Source: JAVVHH01 sp963835135 (GTDB lineage Bacteria; Pseudomonadota; Alphaproteobacteria; Acetobacterales; Acetobacteraceae). Taken from it: 64,000 nucleotides of DNA. A program made the position numbers and the translations under genes. The notes under the pieces were generated by a model that was given only the letters and a program-made list of their open reading frames with translations, had not been told where the DNA came from and made no database searches. Of this stretch, positions 26,241 to 35,127 are shown piece by piece. The DNA lies in contig CAWIEF010000005.1 of NCBI GenBank assembly GCA_963835135.1, forward strand, positions 496,001 to 560,000. Reading direction: 5' to 3'. Positions within the stretch are counted from its first letter, which is position 1; each line of letters opens with the position of its first letter.

Positions 26241-27728
26241 TTGGCACGTTGGTTGACCGTCGTAGCGCTGGTGTCCCTGCCTTTGGTCGCCGAGGCCCAG
26301 ACCCTCGACATCGCCACCGATCAGTCCCCCGTCGGCCTCGACCCGCAGATCGCCACCAGCTTCGCGACCCAACTCGTCACCAGCACCATCTACGAGGGCC
26401 TCGTCGCCATCGACCCCGCCCTCGCCATCGTCCCCGCCCTGGCCTCCGCCTGGACGGTGTCGCCTGACGGCCTCACCTACGACTTCACGCTGCGGCTCGG
26501 CGCCACGTTCCATAATGGCCGCCCCGTCGCGCCCGCCGACGTGGTCGCATCCATCGCCCGCTTGCGCGACCCCAAGACAGCGTCCCCCTATGCGTCGCGC
26601 CTGGCGGGCATCGCCTCCGTCGAGTCGCTCGGCGAACGCGCCGTCCGCTTCGTGCTCACCGCCCCATCGGCCCCGTTTCTGTCCCAGTTGGCCGCGTTGG
26701 CGATCATTCCGCCTGAAGCCGCGTCCGACCTCGCCCGCCACCCGGTAGGCACCGGCCCGTTCAAGTTCCGCGAGTGGATCCCCGACACCTACATCGCCCT
26801 CGACCGTAACCCGGCCTACGCGCCCGAGCCGGCGCTTGCCGGTCTGAAGTTCACCATCGTCCCCGATGCCGCGACGCGCCAGCTCGGGCTGCAGGGCGGC
26901 ACCTATCGCCTCATCCCGGCTCTGGACGCAACCGCCGCCGCTGCCCTGTCCGCCAGCCCCGGTGTCCAGGTCCTGAAAACCCAGGATCTTGCCTACAGTT
27001 TGCTCGGTCTCAATGTCAGCAAGCCGCCACTGGACAAGCCCGAGGTCCGCGAGGCCATCAACCTCGCCATCGACCGCAGCCAGATCGTCGACGCCGCTTA
27101 CAACGGGAGCGCCACCCCCGCCGGCCCGCTCTCCCCCGCGCTGACAGCGTGGTCGCTCCCGGCCGCGGACTTCCCCTGCTACCGCCCAGACCCGGTCCGC
27201 GCCCAGGTCCTGCTCCGGACCGCCGGCCTCTCGTTGCCGGTCAAGCTGACGATCAATGTCCTCGGCAGCCTCCAGCAGGTCGTCGACGTCGCCCAGGTCA
27301 TCCAAGCCCAGCTCAACGAGAATGGCTTCGACGTCACGCTGAACGTCCAGGAGCAGGGCCGCTTCATCCAAGACTGGCGCGCGTCCAACTTCGAGGCCTT
27401 CGTCAGCCTTAACAGCGGCGGACCAGATCCGGACGACTATTTCGGCCGCACCTTCGCCACCGGAGGCGCCACCAACGTCTTCAAATACAGCAACCCCGAC
27501 CTCGATCGTCTCCTTGTCCAGGCCCGGGCCGACGGCGATCCTGCCCGCCGCAAGACGCTGTACGATCAAGCCCAGCGCCTGCTCGCCTGCACCGGCCCCG
27601 CGATCCATCTCGCCTACGGAACCCTATTCACCGGCACCCGCACCGACGTCCAAGGTTTCGTGCCCAACCCGACCCGCAGCCTCCGCGGCCTGCGCGACGC
27701 GCGGATCGCCACCAAACTGACGCCGTGA
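26241..27728 (+). CDS. ABC transporter substrate-binding protein, peptide/nickel (SBP_bac_5) family
   Basis: 495 residues. The start is TTG 26241 and is well supported by AGGAGG ending five bases upstream; the resulting N-terminus is a signal peptide (ARWLTVVALVSLPLVAEAQ). Family features include ATSFATQLVTSTIYEGLVAI near residue 35, LRLGATFHNGRP and VGTGPFKFREW. It binds an oligopeptide or similar solute in the periplasm for DppB/DppC-like permeases directly downstream. There is a 66-base gap to the TRAP gene. Confidence 0.92.
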   Translation: MARWLTVVALVSLPLVAEAQTLDIATDQSPVGLDPQIATSFATQLVTSTIYEGLVAIDPALAIVPALASAWTVSPDGLTYDFTLRLGATFHNGRPVAPADVVASIARLRDPKTASPYASRLAGIASVESLGERAVRFVLTAPSAPFLSQLAALAIIPPEAASDLARHPVGTGPFKFREWIPDTYIALDRNPAYAPEPALAGLKFTIVPDAATRQLGLQGGTYRLIPALDATAAAALSASPGVQVLKTQDLAYSLLGLNVSKPPLDKPEVREAINLAIDRSQIVDAAYNGSATPAGPLSPALTAWSLPAADFPCYRPDPVRAQVLLRTAGLSLPVKLTINVLGSLQQVVDVAQVIQAQLNENGFDVTLNVQEQGRFIQDWRASNFEAFVSLNSGGPDPDDYFGRTFATGGATNVFKYSNPDLDRLLVQARADGDPARRKTLYDQAQRLLACTGPAIHLAYGTLFTGTRTDVQGFVPNPTRSLRGLRDARIATKLTP

Positions 27729-28666
27729 CCGCCGTCGGCCACCGCTGTGCCGGCGCGTTGATCGTCGCCCTCGGCGTGTCGCTCCTGACCTTCTCGATGA
27801 TCCACCTGATCCCCGGCGACGCCGCCCAGATCATGGCCGGCGCGACCGACACCGACCCGGCTCGCCTCGCCGTCCTCCGCGCGCAGCTTGGCCTCGATCA
27901 GCCACTTCCGCTCCAATACCTCCGTTGGCTCAGCCACGCCGCCCGTGGCGACCTCGGCACGAGCCTCTGGACCGGCCGCCCCGTTCTGGAAGAGATCCTT
28001 CCCCGGCTTGCCGTCACGGCCGAGCTCACCGCGCTGGCGCTGGCCTTGGCCATCGCGTTCGCCGTCCCGCTCGGCTGCCTGATGGCAGTGGCGCGCGGCC
28101 GGGTCGCCGATGCCGCCACCCGCGTGTTGACCATCGTCGGCGTCACCACGCCATCGTTCTGGCTCGGCACGCTCCTGCTCTACGCGGCCTCGGCGCTGAT
28201 GCCCGGTGCCGACATGCTCGGCTGGGTCCCGCTCGGCGACGATCCGTCCGCACATTTGCGGCGCCTCGTCCTCCCCGTGCTCGCCCTCGCGCTCCCCGCC
28301 CTGGCTGCCTTCGCCCGGATTCTACGGGCCGCCATGATCGAGGCATTGCGCGAAGACTATGTCCGCACCGCCTACGCCAAGGGACTGCCGAGCACGGTCG
28401 TCGTCCTCGTCCACGCGCTCCGCAACGCCCTGCTGCCCTTCCTGACCAGCGCCGGCATCATGGCGGGATACCTGTTCGGCGGGTCCGTCGTGATCGAGCA
28501 GGTGTTCGCCATCCCCGGCCTCGGCCGCCTGATGGTCGGCGCCGTCGCCGAGCGCAACTACCCGCTCGTCCAGGCCAGCATCCTGCTCGCGACGCTCCTG
28601 TTCGTGCTGATCAACGCCCTCGTCGACGCCCTCTACGTCGCCGCCGACCCCCGCCTGCGGGCGTGA
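27725..28666 (+). CDS. ABC transporter permease, DppB-like
   Basis: 313 residues from GTG 27725, overlapping the binding protein stop (GTGA). The N-terminal span contains LTFSMIHLIPGDAA, typical of DppB/OppB, and the EAA-type loop is REDYVRTAYAKGLP near residue 212. Six predicted membrane spans. It forms the channel with the next gene product. Confidence 0.92.
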   Translation: MTAVGHRCAGALIVALGVSLLTFSMIHLIPGDAAQIMAGATDTDPARLAVLRAQLGLDQPLPLQYLRWLSHAARGDLGTSLWTGRPVLEEILPRLAVTAELTALALALAIAFAVPLGCLMAVARGRVADAATRVLTIVGVTTPSFWLGTLLLYAASALMPGADMLGWVPLGDDPSAHLRRLVLPVLALALPALAAFARILRAAMIEALREDYVRTAYAKGLPSTVVVLVHALRNALLPFLTSAGIMAGYLFGGSVVIEQVFAIPGLGRLMVGAVAERNYPLVQASILLATLLFVLINALVDALYVAADPRLRA

Positions 28667-29463
28667 CGTCCCTCTCGCTCCGCATCGGCCTGGCCCTCGG
28701 CGGGCTGCAAGCGATCGCTGCCCTCCTCGCCCCCATGATCGCGCCCTACCGCCCCGCCGCCCAAAGCGTCCTCGCCCGCCTCAAGGGCCCCACCGCGGCA
28801 CACTGGCTCGGCACCGACAATTTCGGCCGCGACACGCTCTCGCGCTTGCTCTTCGGCTACCAGACCCTGTTCGCCGTCTCGCTGACGGCCGTGCTCGCCG
28901 CTCTTGCCGTGGGAGGCGCCGTCGGCATCCTGTCGGCCTGGTATGGGGGCTGGGCCGACCGCGTCGCCATGCGCGGGATGGACATCCTCCTCGCCTTCCC
29001 GATCATCCTACTCGCCATCGGCATCGTCGCGGTCCTCGGCCCGGGCGCCACGAGCACCGCCATCGCGATCGCCGTGGTCTACACCCCCATCTTTGCCCGC
29101 ACCCTCCGGGCGCCCGCATTGCGCCTGCGAGAGGCGGAGTTCGTCGCCGCCGCCCGCGCCACCGGCGCCACCGACGGCCGCATCCTGCTCCGGCACCTCC
29201 TCCCCAACCTGGCGCCGATCCTGCTCGTCCAGACCAGCCTCTCCCTGTCGACCGCTATCCTGGTCGAGGCGAGCCTCTCCTTCCTCGGCCTCGGGACGCC
29301 GCCGCCCGCGCCCTCCCTCGGCCGCATGCTCGCAGAAAGCCGCACTTTCCTCGCCCTCAGCCCATGGACGGCGATTTTCTCTGGAGCCGCCATCCTGCTC
29401 GCCAGCTTGGCGTTCAATCTGCTGGGCGACGGCCTGCAATCCCAACTCGACCCCCGCGGTTGA
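28663..29463 (+). CDS. ABC transporter permease, DppC-like
   Basis: 266 residues from GTG 28663, overlapping the DppB stop (GTGA). The family motif HWLGTDNFGRDTLSRLLFG is near residue 45 and the cytoplasmic loop reads REAEFVAAARATGA near residue 150. The upstream extension of the frame is a shadow of the DppB gene. No DppD/DppF ATPase gene follows; the next gene is a deacetylase. The ATPase must therefore come from elsewhere, possibly shared with another system. Confidence 0.92.
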   Translation: MTSLSLRIGLALGGLQAIAALLAPMIAPYRPAAQSVLARLKGPTAAHWLGTDNFGRDTLSRLLFGYQTLFAVSLTAVLAALAVGGAVGILSAWYGGWADRVAMRGMDILLAFPIILLAIGIVAVLGPGATSTAIAIAVVYTPIFARTLRAPALRLREAEFVAAARATGATDGRILLRHLLPNLAPILLVQTSLSLSTAILVEASLSFLGLGTPPPAPSLGRMLAESRTFLALSPWTAIFSGAAILLASLAFNLLGDGLQSQLDPRG

Positions 29464-29485
29464 ACCGCAAATTGGAAAGTGTCTC

Positions 29486-30409
29486 ATGAGTGACGCAACG
29501 CATTCCGACGGCGAACCCTGGCAGTGGCCGGAGCCGACATGGCGCCGCATCGTCGGCCGCGCCCGCGGCGGCCGCAGCCTCGCGCCGACCGCGTGGCCCG
29601 GCGATGCCCGTTGCGCCGTCGCCATCTCGTTCGATGCGGATCACGACACCATCCCGCTCCGCGACTCCGACGAGAGCCCCATGCGCATTAGCCAGGGGCA
29701 GTACGGCAATCGCCGCGCCATGCCCCGTATCCTCTCGCTGCTCGAACGCGAGGCGATCCCCGCCAGCTTCTTCTATCCTGCCGTCTCCGCCCTGCTCTAT
29801 CCCGACGAAATCCGCCGGGTCGCGGGCGCGGGGCATGAGATCGGCATCCACTCCTGGATTCACGAAGCCAATACCAAGCTCCCGCCCGGTGCCGAGCGCG
29901 ACCTTACCTTCCGCGCTGCCGACACGCTCGAACGCCTCGCCGGCACGCGCCCGGTCGGCATGCGCACCGCCAGCTGGGACTTCTCGGTCGACACGCTCGG
30001 CATCATCCGCGAGCTCGGCCTGCTCTACGACAGCTCTCTCATGGCCGACGACGACGCCTACGAGCTCGAAGACAACGGCAAGCCCACAGGGATCGTCGAG
30101 CTGCCGCCCGAATGGATCCGCGACGACGCCGTGTACTGGAACTTCCTCCGCTTCTCCGGCCTGCGGCCCTACACGCCGCCCTCGGCCGTCCTCGAAATCT
30201 TCCTGGCCGAGTTCGACGCCGCTTGGGACGAGGGCGGCCTGTTCCTCCTCACTCTGCACCCGCACATCTCCGGCCATCGCTCGCGCCTCCCGGTGCTGGA
30301 GAAGCTGATCGCCCACGCGAAGTCCCGCGGCCAGTGCTGGTTCGCGACCCACGCCGACATCGCGCGCTGGTGCAAGGCCAACGCCGCCACCGGAGCGCTT
30401 CAGTCGTGA
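29486..30409 (+). CDS. Polysaccharide deacetylase family protein
   Basis: 307 residues from ATG 29486, with GGAAAG upstream. NodB-homology signatures: AISFDADHDT near residue 50 (catalytic and metal Asp), GHEIGIHSWIHE near residue 120 (metal-binding His-x3-His) and a late LTLHPHISG with the catalytic His. The lack of a signal peptide resembles cytoplasmic PgdA-like/PuuE-like members acting on soluble N-acyl or cyclic amide substrates. It lies between the ABC permeases and a flavoprotein, so it may process the imported compound. Confidence 0.88.
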   Translation: MSDATHSDGEPWQWPEPTWRRIVGRARGGRSLAPTAWPGDARCAVAISFDADHDTIPLRDSDESPMRISQGQYGNRRAMPRILSLLEREAIPASFFYPAVSALLYPDEIRRVAGAGHEIGIHSWIHEANTKLPPGAERDLTFRAADTLERLAGTRPVGMRTASWDFSVDTLGIIRELGLLYDSSLMADDDAYELEDNGKPTGIVELPPEWIRDDAVYWNFLRFSGLRPYTPPSAVLEIFLAEFDAAWDEGGLFLLTLHPHISGHRSRLPVLEKLIAHAKSRGQCWFATHADIARWCKANAATGALQS

Positions 30410-31020
30410 TCACCAGCGTCGCCGAGCTCGAAGCGATATACGGCGATCTCGGCGGCGTCGGCGAGGCCTCCACCGCCAAGGTCGCCAACTACGTCACCCC
30501 GCACTACCGCCAATATCTCGAAGCCGCACCCTTCGCAGCCCTCGCCACCATCGGCCCCGAAGGCCTCGACTGCTCGCCCCGCGGCGACAAGCCCGGCTTC
30601 ATCCGCATCCACGACGACCGCACCTTGATGCTGCCCGACCGCCGCGGCAACAACCGCATTGACAGCCTGCGCAACGTCGTCCGCGACCCCCGGGTCGCCC
30701 TGATGGCGCTCATCCCCGGGGTCGGCAACGCCATGCGCGTCAACGGCCGCGCCCACCTCACCGCCGACCCGGCCCTGATGGAGACATTCACCATCGACGG
30801 CAAAGCGCCCCGGACCGTCATGATCATCCACGTCGTGGAAATCTACTTCCAGTGCGCGCGCGCCCTGATCCGCTCCGGCCTCTGGCGCGACGACGCCCGC
30901 ATCGACCCCAAAAGCCTCCCGACCCCCGGCACGATCCTAGCCGAAATGAGCCAGGGCCGGGTCGGCGGCGCCGACTACGACGCCAACTGGGCCGAGCGCG
31001 CCCGGCAGACGATGTGGTGA
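30406..31020 (+). CDS. FMN-dependent PPOX-type flavoprotein (pyridoxamine-phosphate-oxidase family)
   Basis: 204 residues from GTG 30406, overlapping the deacetylase stop (GTGA). The split-barrel core contains FAALATIGPEGLDCSPRGDK near residue 45 and LPDRRGNNRIDSLRN near residue 78, which bind FMN phosphate. The family includes uncharacterised MSMEG_1061-like proteins. Reaction unknown. It is the last gene of the unit and converges on nrdJ; a short stem at 31024-31041 may terminate both. Confidence 0.87.
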   Translation: MITSVAELEAIYGDLGGVGEASTAKVANYVTPHYRQYLEAAPFAALATIGPEGLDCSPRGDKPGFIRIHDDRTLMLPDRRGNNRIDSLRNVVRDPRVALMALIPGVGNAMRVNGRAHLTADPALMETFTIDGKAPRTVMIIHVVEIYFQCARALIRSGLWRDDARIDPKSLPTPGTILAEMSQGRVGGADYDANWAERARQTMW

Positions 31021-31050
31021 CCCGGACCGCATGACGCGGCCCAACTCACC

Positions 31051-33345
31051 TCACCCACATTTAGACCAGCCACAGTGCATGCAGCTGAGGCACCCGGCTT
31101 CCCTTACGAGCCCGGGCTGGCTGCACTTCGGGCACAGCTGTCCCAACGACCCCGACGGAGTCACGCCAGTCGCCGCCTTCGCCACGCCCATCTGCATCTC
31201 TGCCGGCTGCAGGAAACCGGTGTCTCGCATGTGCCGCTCCAGCACCTCACCGATGGCGGCCACCAGCGACGGCACATAGCGGCCCGCGCTCCACTGCCCG
31301 CCGCGCGGATCGAACACCTGCTTGAGCTCCTCGGCCACGAACGCCACCTCGCCGCCCCGGCGGAACACCGCCGAGATCATCCGCGTCAGCGCCACGACCC
31401 AGGCGTAGTGCTCGAGGTTCTTGGAATTGACGAACACCTCGAACGGGCGCCGCACGCCATCCAGTTCGATGTCGTTGACGGTGACGTACATCGCGTGCTC
31501 GCTATCCGGCCACCGGAGCTTGTACGTCGCCCCGATGACCTTATCGGGCCGCAGCATCAACTCCGGGTTGAACCGCGCGACGGGGTCTGGCGCCGCCGCG
31601 GCCGGTTTCTCGGCCGGCTTGACCTCCAGCACCGACCCGGTGATGTCGTTCGGACGGTAGGTCGTGCAGCCCTTGCACCCGCTCCGATACGCGTCGAGGT
31701 AGACGGCCTGGAACGAGTCGAAAGTGATGTCGGCCGGCACGTTCACCGTCTTGCTGATCGCGCTGTCGACATGCTTCTGCACCGCAGCCTGCATCCGCAC
31801 GTGCTCGGCCGGCGTGAGGTCCTGCGCGGTGACGAAATAGTCCGGCAACGCGGCGTCGTCGCCGTGGATCGCCCGGAACCGCCGCAGCGCGTGATCGGAC
31901 ACTTCCTCCTCCACCCGGGTGCCGTCCGGCTGCAGGACCTTGCGCGTGTAGGCCAGCGCGAACACCGGCTCGATGCCGGACGACACGTTGTCCGCCACCA
32001 GCGAAATCGTCCCGGTCGGCGCCACCGACGTCAGCAACGCATTGCGGATGCCATGAGCGCGGATCGCCTCCCGCACATCCGCGTCCATGCCGCGGATCGT
32101 CTCGCCGGCCAGGTAGGGCTCCTCGTCGTAAAGCGGGAACGCGCCTTTTTCGGCGGCCAGCCCGGCCGATGTCAGGTAGGCCGCCCGCTCGATCTGCCGG
32201 GCCCAATCCGTCGCGCAATCGGCGGCCTCGGCCGAGCCGTAGCGCAGACCGACCATCATCAGCGCGTCCGCCAGCCCGGTCATCCCAAGGCCGATCCGCC
32301 GCTTTGCCTCGGCTTCGCGCCGCTGCGCCTCGAGCGGAAAACCCGATACGTCGATGGTGTTGTCCATCATCCGGATCGCCGTGCCGACCAGCTCGGCCAG
32401 CTCGGCCTCGTCGATCCGCGCATGCGCCGTGAACGGATCGCGCACCAGCCGGGCCAGGTTGATCGAGCCGAGCAGGCAGGCGCCATACGCCGGCAACGGC
32501 TGCTCGCCGCACGGATTGGTGGAGTGGATCTCCTCGCAATAATGCAGATTGTTCCGCTTATTGATCCGATCGATGAAGATCACGCCCGGCTCGGCATAGT
32601 CATACGTCGCCTGCGTGATCGCATCGAACAGCGCCTTCGCCCGGATCGTCCGGAAGGTGCGCCCGCCGAACACCAGCGGCCACTCCGCATCCGCCTCCAC
32701 CGCCGCCATGAACGGATCCGTCGCCAACACCGACAGGTTGAAGTTCCGCAACCGCCCGACCTGGCGCTTGGCGCTGATGAAGTCCTCGATGTCCGGGTGG
32801 TCGCACCGCATGGTCGCCATCATCGCGCCCCGCCGCGCGCCCGCCGACATGATCGTGCGGCACATCGCGTCCCACACATCCATGAACGACAGCGGCCCCG
32901 ACGCGTCCGCGCCCACGCCGCGCACCGGCGCGCCCTTGGGCCGCAGCGTCGAGAAATCGTAGCCGATGCCGCCGCCCTGCTGCATCGTCAGCGCCGCCTC
33001 GCGCAGGTGCTCAAAGATCTGGCCCAGATCGTCGCCGATGTCGCCCATCACGAAGCAGTTGAACAGCGTCACCCGCCGCTCCGTCCCTGCGCCCGACAGG
33101 ATCCGCCCCGCCGGCAAAAACCGGAACCCCTCGAGCGCTTCGTAGAATTTGGGCTCCCAGACCGACGGCTCCGCCTCTGCCTCCGCCAGCGCCTTCGCGA
33201 CACGGCGCCAGCTATCCTCGATCTCGCCATCGACCGGCACGCCATCATTGCGCTTGAACCGGTATTTCGCATCCCAGATTTGCCGCGAAATCGGTGAAAT
33301 CGTCTCGGCGATCCCGGTATTGGGTCGGCTGATATGCATGTCCAT
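31051..33345 (-). CDS. nrdJ: Adenosylcobalamin-dependent (class II) ribonucleotide reductase
   Basis: 764 residues. It reduces ribonucleotides to deoxyribonucleotides using an adenosylcobalamin-derived thiyl radical and works with or without oxygen. Hallmarks: GGGIGYDFSTLRPKGAPV near residue 128, the catalytic motif STNPCGEQPLPAYGACLLG near residue 275 with its Cys and Glu, and a C-terminal redox/zinc tail rich in CxxC pairs (CPKC, CLSC, HCGW, SKCG). The divergent neighbour encodes the adenosyltransferase that makes the cofactor. Confidence 0.96.
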   Translation of the reverse strand: MDMHISRPNTGIAETISPISRQIWDAKYRFKRNDGVPVDGEIEDSWRRVAKALAEAEAEPSVWEPKFYEALEGFRFLPAGRILSGAGTERRVTLFNCFVMGDIGDDLGQIFEHLREAALTMQQGGGIGYDFSTLRPKGAPVRGVGADASGPLSFMDVWDAMCRTIMSAGARRGAMMATMRCDHPDIEDFISAKRQVGRLRNFNLSVLATDPFMAAVEADAEWPLVFGGRTFRTIRAKALFDAITQATYDYAEPGVIFIDRINKRNNLHYCEEIHSTNPCGEQPLPAYGACLLGSINLARLVRDPFTAHARIDEAELAELVGTAIRMMDNTIDVSGFPLEAQRREAEAKRRIGLGMTGLADALMMVGLRYGSAEAADCATDWARQIERAAYLTSAGLAAEKGAFPLYDEEPYLAGETIRGMDADVREAIRAHGIRNALLTSVAPTGTISLVADNVSSGIEPVFALAYTRKVLQPDGTRVEEEVSDHALRRFRAIHGDDAALPDYFVTAQDLTPAEHVRMQAAVQKHVDSAISKTVNVPADITFDSFQAVYLDAYRSGCKGCTTYRPNDITGSVLEVKPAEKPAAAAPDPVARFNPELMLRPDKVIGATYKLRWPDSEHAMYVTVNDIELDGVRRPFEVFVNSKNLEHYAWVVALTRMISAVFRRGGEVAFVAEELKQVFDPRGGQWSAGRYVPSLVAAIGEVLERHMRDTGFLQPAEMQMGVAKAATGVTPSGSLGQLCPKCSQPGLVREAGCLSCMHCGWSKCG

Positions 33346-33567
33346 GTTCGGTCCTCAGTCCTCGGCACGGCTCCGATTTCGGGCGCCACTCAATGGTGCG
33401 AAATCTGCTACCACAACATCTAGTAGGTCAAACCGTATTCACGTCTATCGATGCGATATAGCTCTCGCGGGCGGGGCGGAGTAGTTAAGCACGTCCGCTT
33501 TCCGGGACCTCGGGAAAAATAAGCGTGACCAGCCCGCCACAGCCTGTCTGCCCAATAGGAATTGCCC
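33346..33567. promoter_or_regulatory. Divergent promoter region of nrdJ and the cobalamin adenosyltransferase
   Basis: 222 bases without a credible gene. On the nrdJ side is a 16-base NrdR-box-like element (listed separately). On the adenosyltransferase side, at 33510-33550, are GGGAA, CCCGCCAC and CCTGTCTGCC in that order, resembling fragments of a cobalamin riboswitch core; the usual 5' elements are not convincingly in place. The functional link to adenosylcobalamin makes a B12-responsive leader plausible but unproven. Confidence 0.35.
33411..33426 (-). promoter_or_regulatory. NrdR-box-like element upstream of nrdJ
   Basis: CCACAACATCTAGTAG (the reverse strand reads CTACTAGATGTTGTGG) resembles the 16-base NrdR box consensus of ribonucleotide reductase promoters and is 66 bases upstream of the nrdJ start. 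A second box at a helical-turn spacing, normal for NrdR, is not obvious, so confidence is limited. Confidence 0.4.
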
Positions 33568-34128
33568 ATGATCCGCATTGACCGAGTCGTCACCCGAGGC
33601 GGCGACAGCGGCCAGACTTCCCTCGGCGACGGCACGCGCGTGCCCAAGGACGCGCTCCGCGTCGACGCCTACGGTACGGTCGACGAAGCAAACGCCACCA
33701 TCGGCGTTCTCCGCGCCGTCATAACCGCCGACCTGGCCAGCCAGACCATCCTCGGCCGCATCCAGAACGACCTGTTCGACGTCGGCGCTGACCTTTGCGT
33801 TCCCGGCGAGGCCGGCGACCGTCTCCGCCTGACCGACACCCCTTCGGCCGCGCTCGAAACCGAGATCGCATCCCTGAACGCCAGCCTCGCTCCGCTGAAG
33901 AGCTTCGTACTTCCCGGTGGGAGCCCCGCCGCCGCCCATGCCCACGTCGCCCGCACCGTCACCCGCCGGGCCGAACGCCTCGTTGTCGCCCTCGCGGCCG
34001 CCGAGACCGTCAACCCGGCCGTCATCCGCTACCTCAACCGTCTCTCCGACTACCTCTTCGTCCTCGCCCGCCACCTCAACGCCCAAACCACCGGCGACGT
34101 CGAGTGGGTCCCAGGCGCAAACCGCTGA
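33568..34128 (+). CDS. Cob(I)yrinic acid a,c-diamide adenosyltransferase, PduO type
   Basis: 186 residues from ATG 33568 with TAGGA upstream. The ATP-binding loop TRGGDSGQTSLGDG is at residues 9-22, VDEANATIG follows near residue 40, and the helical bundle ends with YLNRLSDYLFVLARHLN, all PduO/MMAB signatures. It transfers the 5'-deoxyadenosyl group from ATP to cob(I)alamin. Divergent placement next to the adenosylcobalamin-dependent ribonucleotide reductase suggests that it supplies that enzyme. Confidence 0.94.
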   Translation: MIRIDRVVTRGGDSGQTSLGDGTRVPKDALRVDAYGTVDEANATIGVLRAVITADLASQTILGRIQNDLFDVGADLCVPGEAGDRLRLTDTPSAALETEIASLNASLAPLKSFVLPGGSPAAAHAHVARTVTRRAERLVVALAAAETVNPAVIRYLNRLSDYLFVLARHLNAQTTGDVEWVPGANR

Positions 34129-34221
34129 TGTTCCTTACACCAGCTGCGCACAGCGATCCGATCCGCAACAGACGTCTCAGCAACATCCCCACTGCCAGCC
34201 ACAACCCGCCCCACGCGCTGC

Positions 34222-35127
34222 CTAGGCCTGTTTGAGTTCGATCAACCGCTGCCGAATGCCCCGGCCGCGCTGGATCTTGTCCTCTATATAAGAGGCGTCC
34301 CCCCAGCGAACCGCGCGCCCCATGGCCTGCGCGTCCTCGTTGAAGCGCGCCAGCATCTCAAGCAGCGCCTCGCGGTTGTTCAGGAATACGTCGCGCCACA
34401 TCTCCGGGTCGCTCGCCGCGATCCTGGTGAAGTCGCGGAAGCCGGAAGCCGCGAACTTCAGCACCTCGGACCGTGTCGCCTCCTCCCCCTCGCCTTCCTG
34501 GGACAAATCGTCCGCCGTTCCGCAAATCGTGAAAGCGAGCAAATGCGGCAGATGGCTCACGATCGCCACGACCCGGTCGTGATGGCTGGGTGTCATGAGT
34601 TCCACCATGCTGCCGCACCGGGACCAGAACTCCTCCATCGTCGCCACCGCCGCCGGATCGGATCGCGGTCCTGGCGTGAGCAGCGCCCAGCGTCCTTCGA
34701 ACAGGGTGGAGAATCCTGAATCCGGGCCGGAATACTCGGTACCGGCCATGGGATGGCCCGGTACGAAGCGCACCCCCTCGGGCAGCAGCGGCTCGACGTC
34801 CCGGATCACCGACATCTTCGTGCTGCCGGTGTCGGTCACGATCGTCCCCGGCGCCAGCGCGGGCGCCATCGCAGCCGCCAGCCCGGCGAAAACCCCCACC
34901 GGGGCGGCCAGCATCACGCAATCCGCGCCCCGCACCGCCGTGGCGACATCCGCCTCGACCCGGTCTGCGATGCCCAGCGCCCGAACCCGGTCCAGAACGT
35001 GCGCGCTCCGGTCGCAGGCCACCAACTCCCGGCACAGCCCGCGCCGCTCCATCGCGACCCGTGCGATCGAACTTCCAATCAGACCCAGACCGACGATCGC
35101 GAGCCGCTCGAACAGCGGTTCAGGCAT
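34222..35127 (-). CDS. tyrC: Prephenate/arogenate dehydrogenase family protein
   Basis: 301 residues from ATG 35127. The NAD-binding motif LAIVGLGLIGSSIARV is at the N-terminus, and the substrate motif GHPMAGTEYSGPDSG near residue 120 contains the catalytic His. It oxidatively decarboxylates prephenate (or arogenate) toward tyrosine. The longer open frame upstream belongs to the overlapped aminotransferase gene. It is last in the order chorismate mutase, aminotransferase, dehydrogenase on the minus strand, overlapping the aminotransferase end by eight bases. Confidence 0.92.
   Translation of the reverse strand: MPEPLFERLAIVGLGLIGSSIARVAMERRGLCRELVACDRSAHVLDRVRALGIADRVEADVATAVRGADCVMLAAPVGVFAGLAAAMAPALAPGTIVTDTGSTKMSVIRDVEPLLPEGVRFVPGHPMAGTEYSGPDSGFSTLFEGRWALLTPGPRSDPAAVATMEEFWSRCGSMVELMTPSHHDRVVAIVSHLPHLLAFTICGTADDLSQEGEGEEATRSEVLKFAASGFRDFTRIAASDPEMWRDVFLNNREALLEMLARFNEDAQAMGRAVRWGDASYIEDKIQRGRGIRQRLIELKQA

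Noticed and set aside
25191..27608. 805-codon minus-strand open frame
   Set aside because: Gly/Asp/Glu-rich shadow opposite the TRAP permease and SBP genes, both of which have recognised domains.
31024..31041. Bidirectional terminator between the PPOX gene and nrdJ
   Set aside because: Only a CCGC/GCGG stem with one mismatch beyond it and no T-tract; mentioned but not listed as a feature.
31075..33297. 740-codon plus-strand open frame
   Set aside because: Mirror of nrdJ; Arg/His-rich with no domain.
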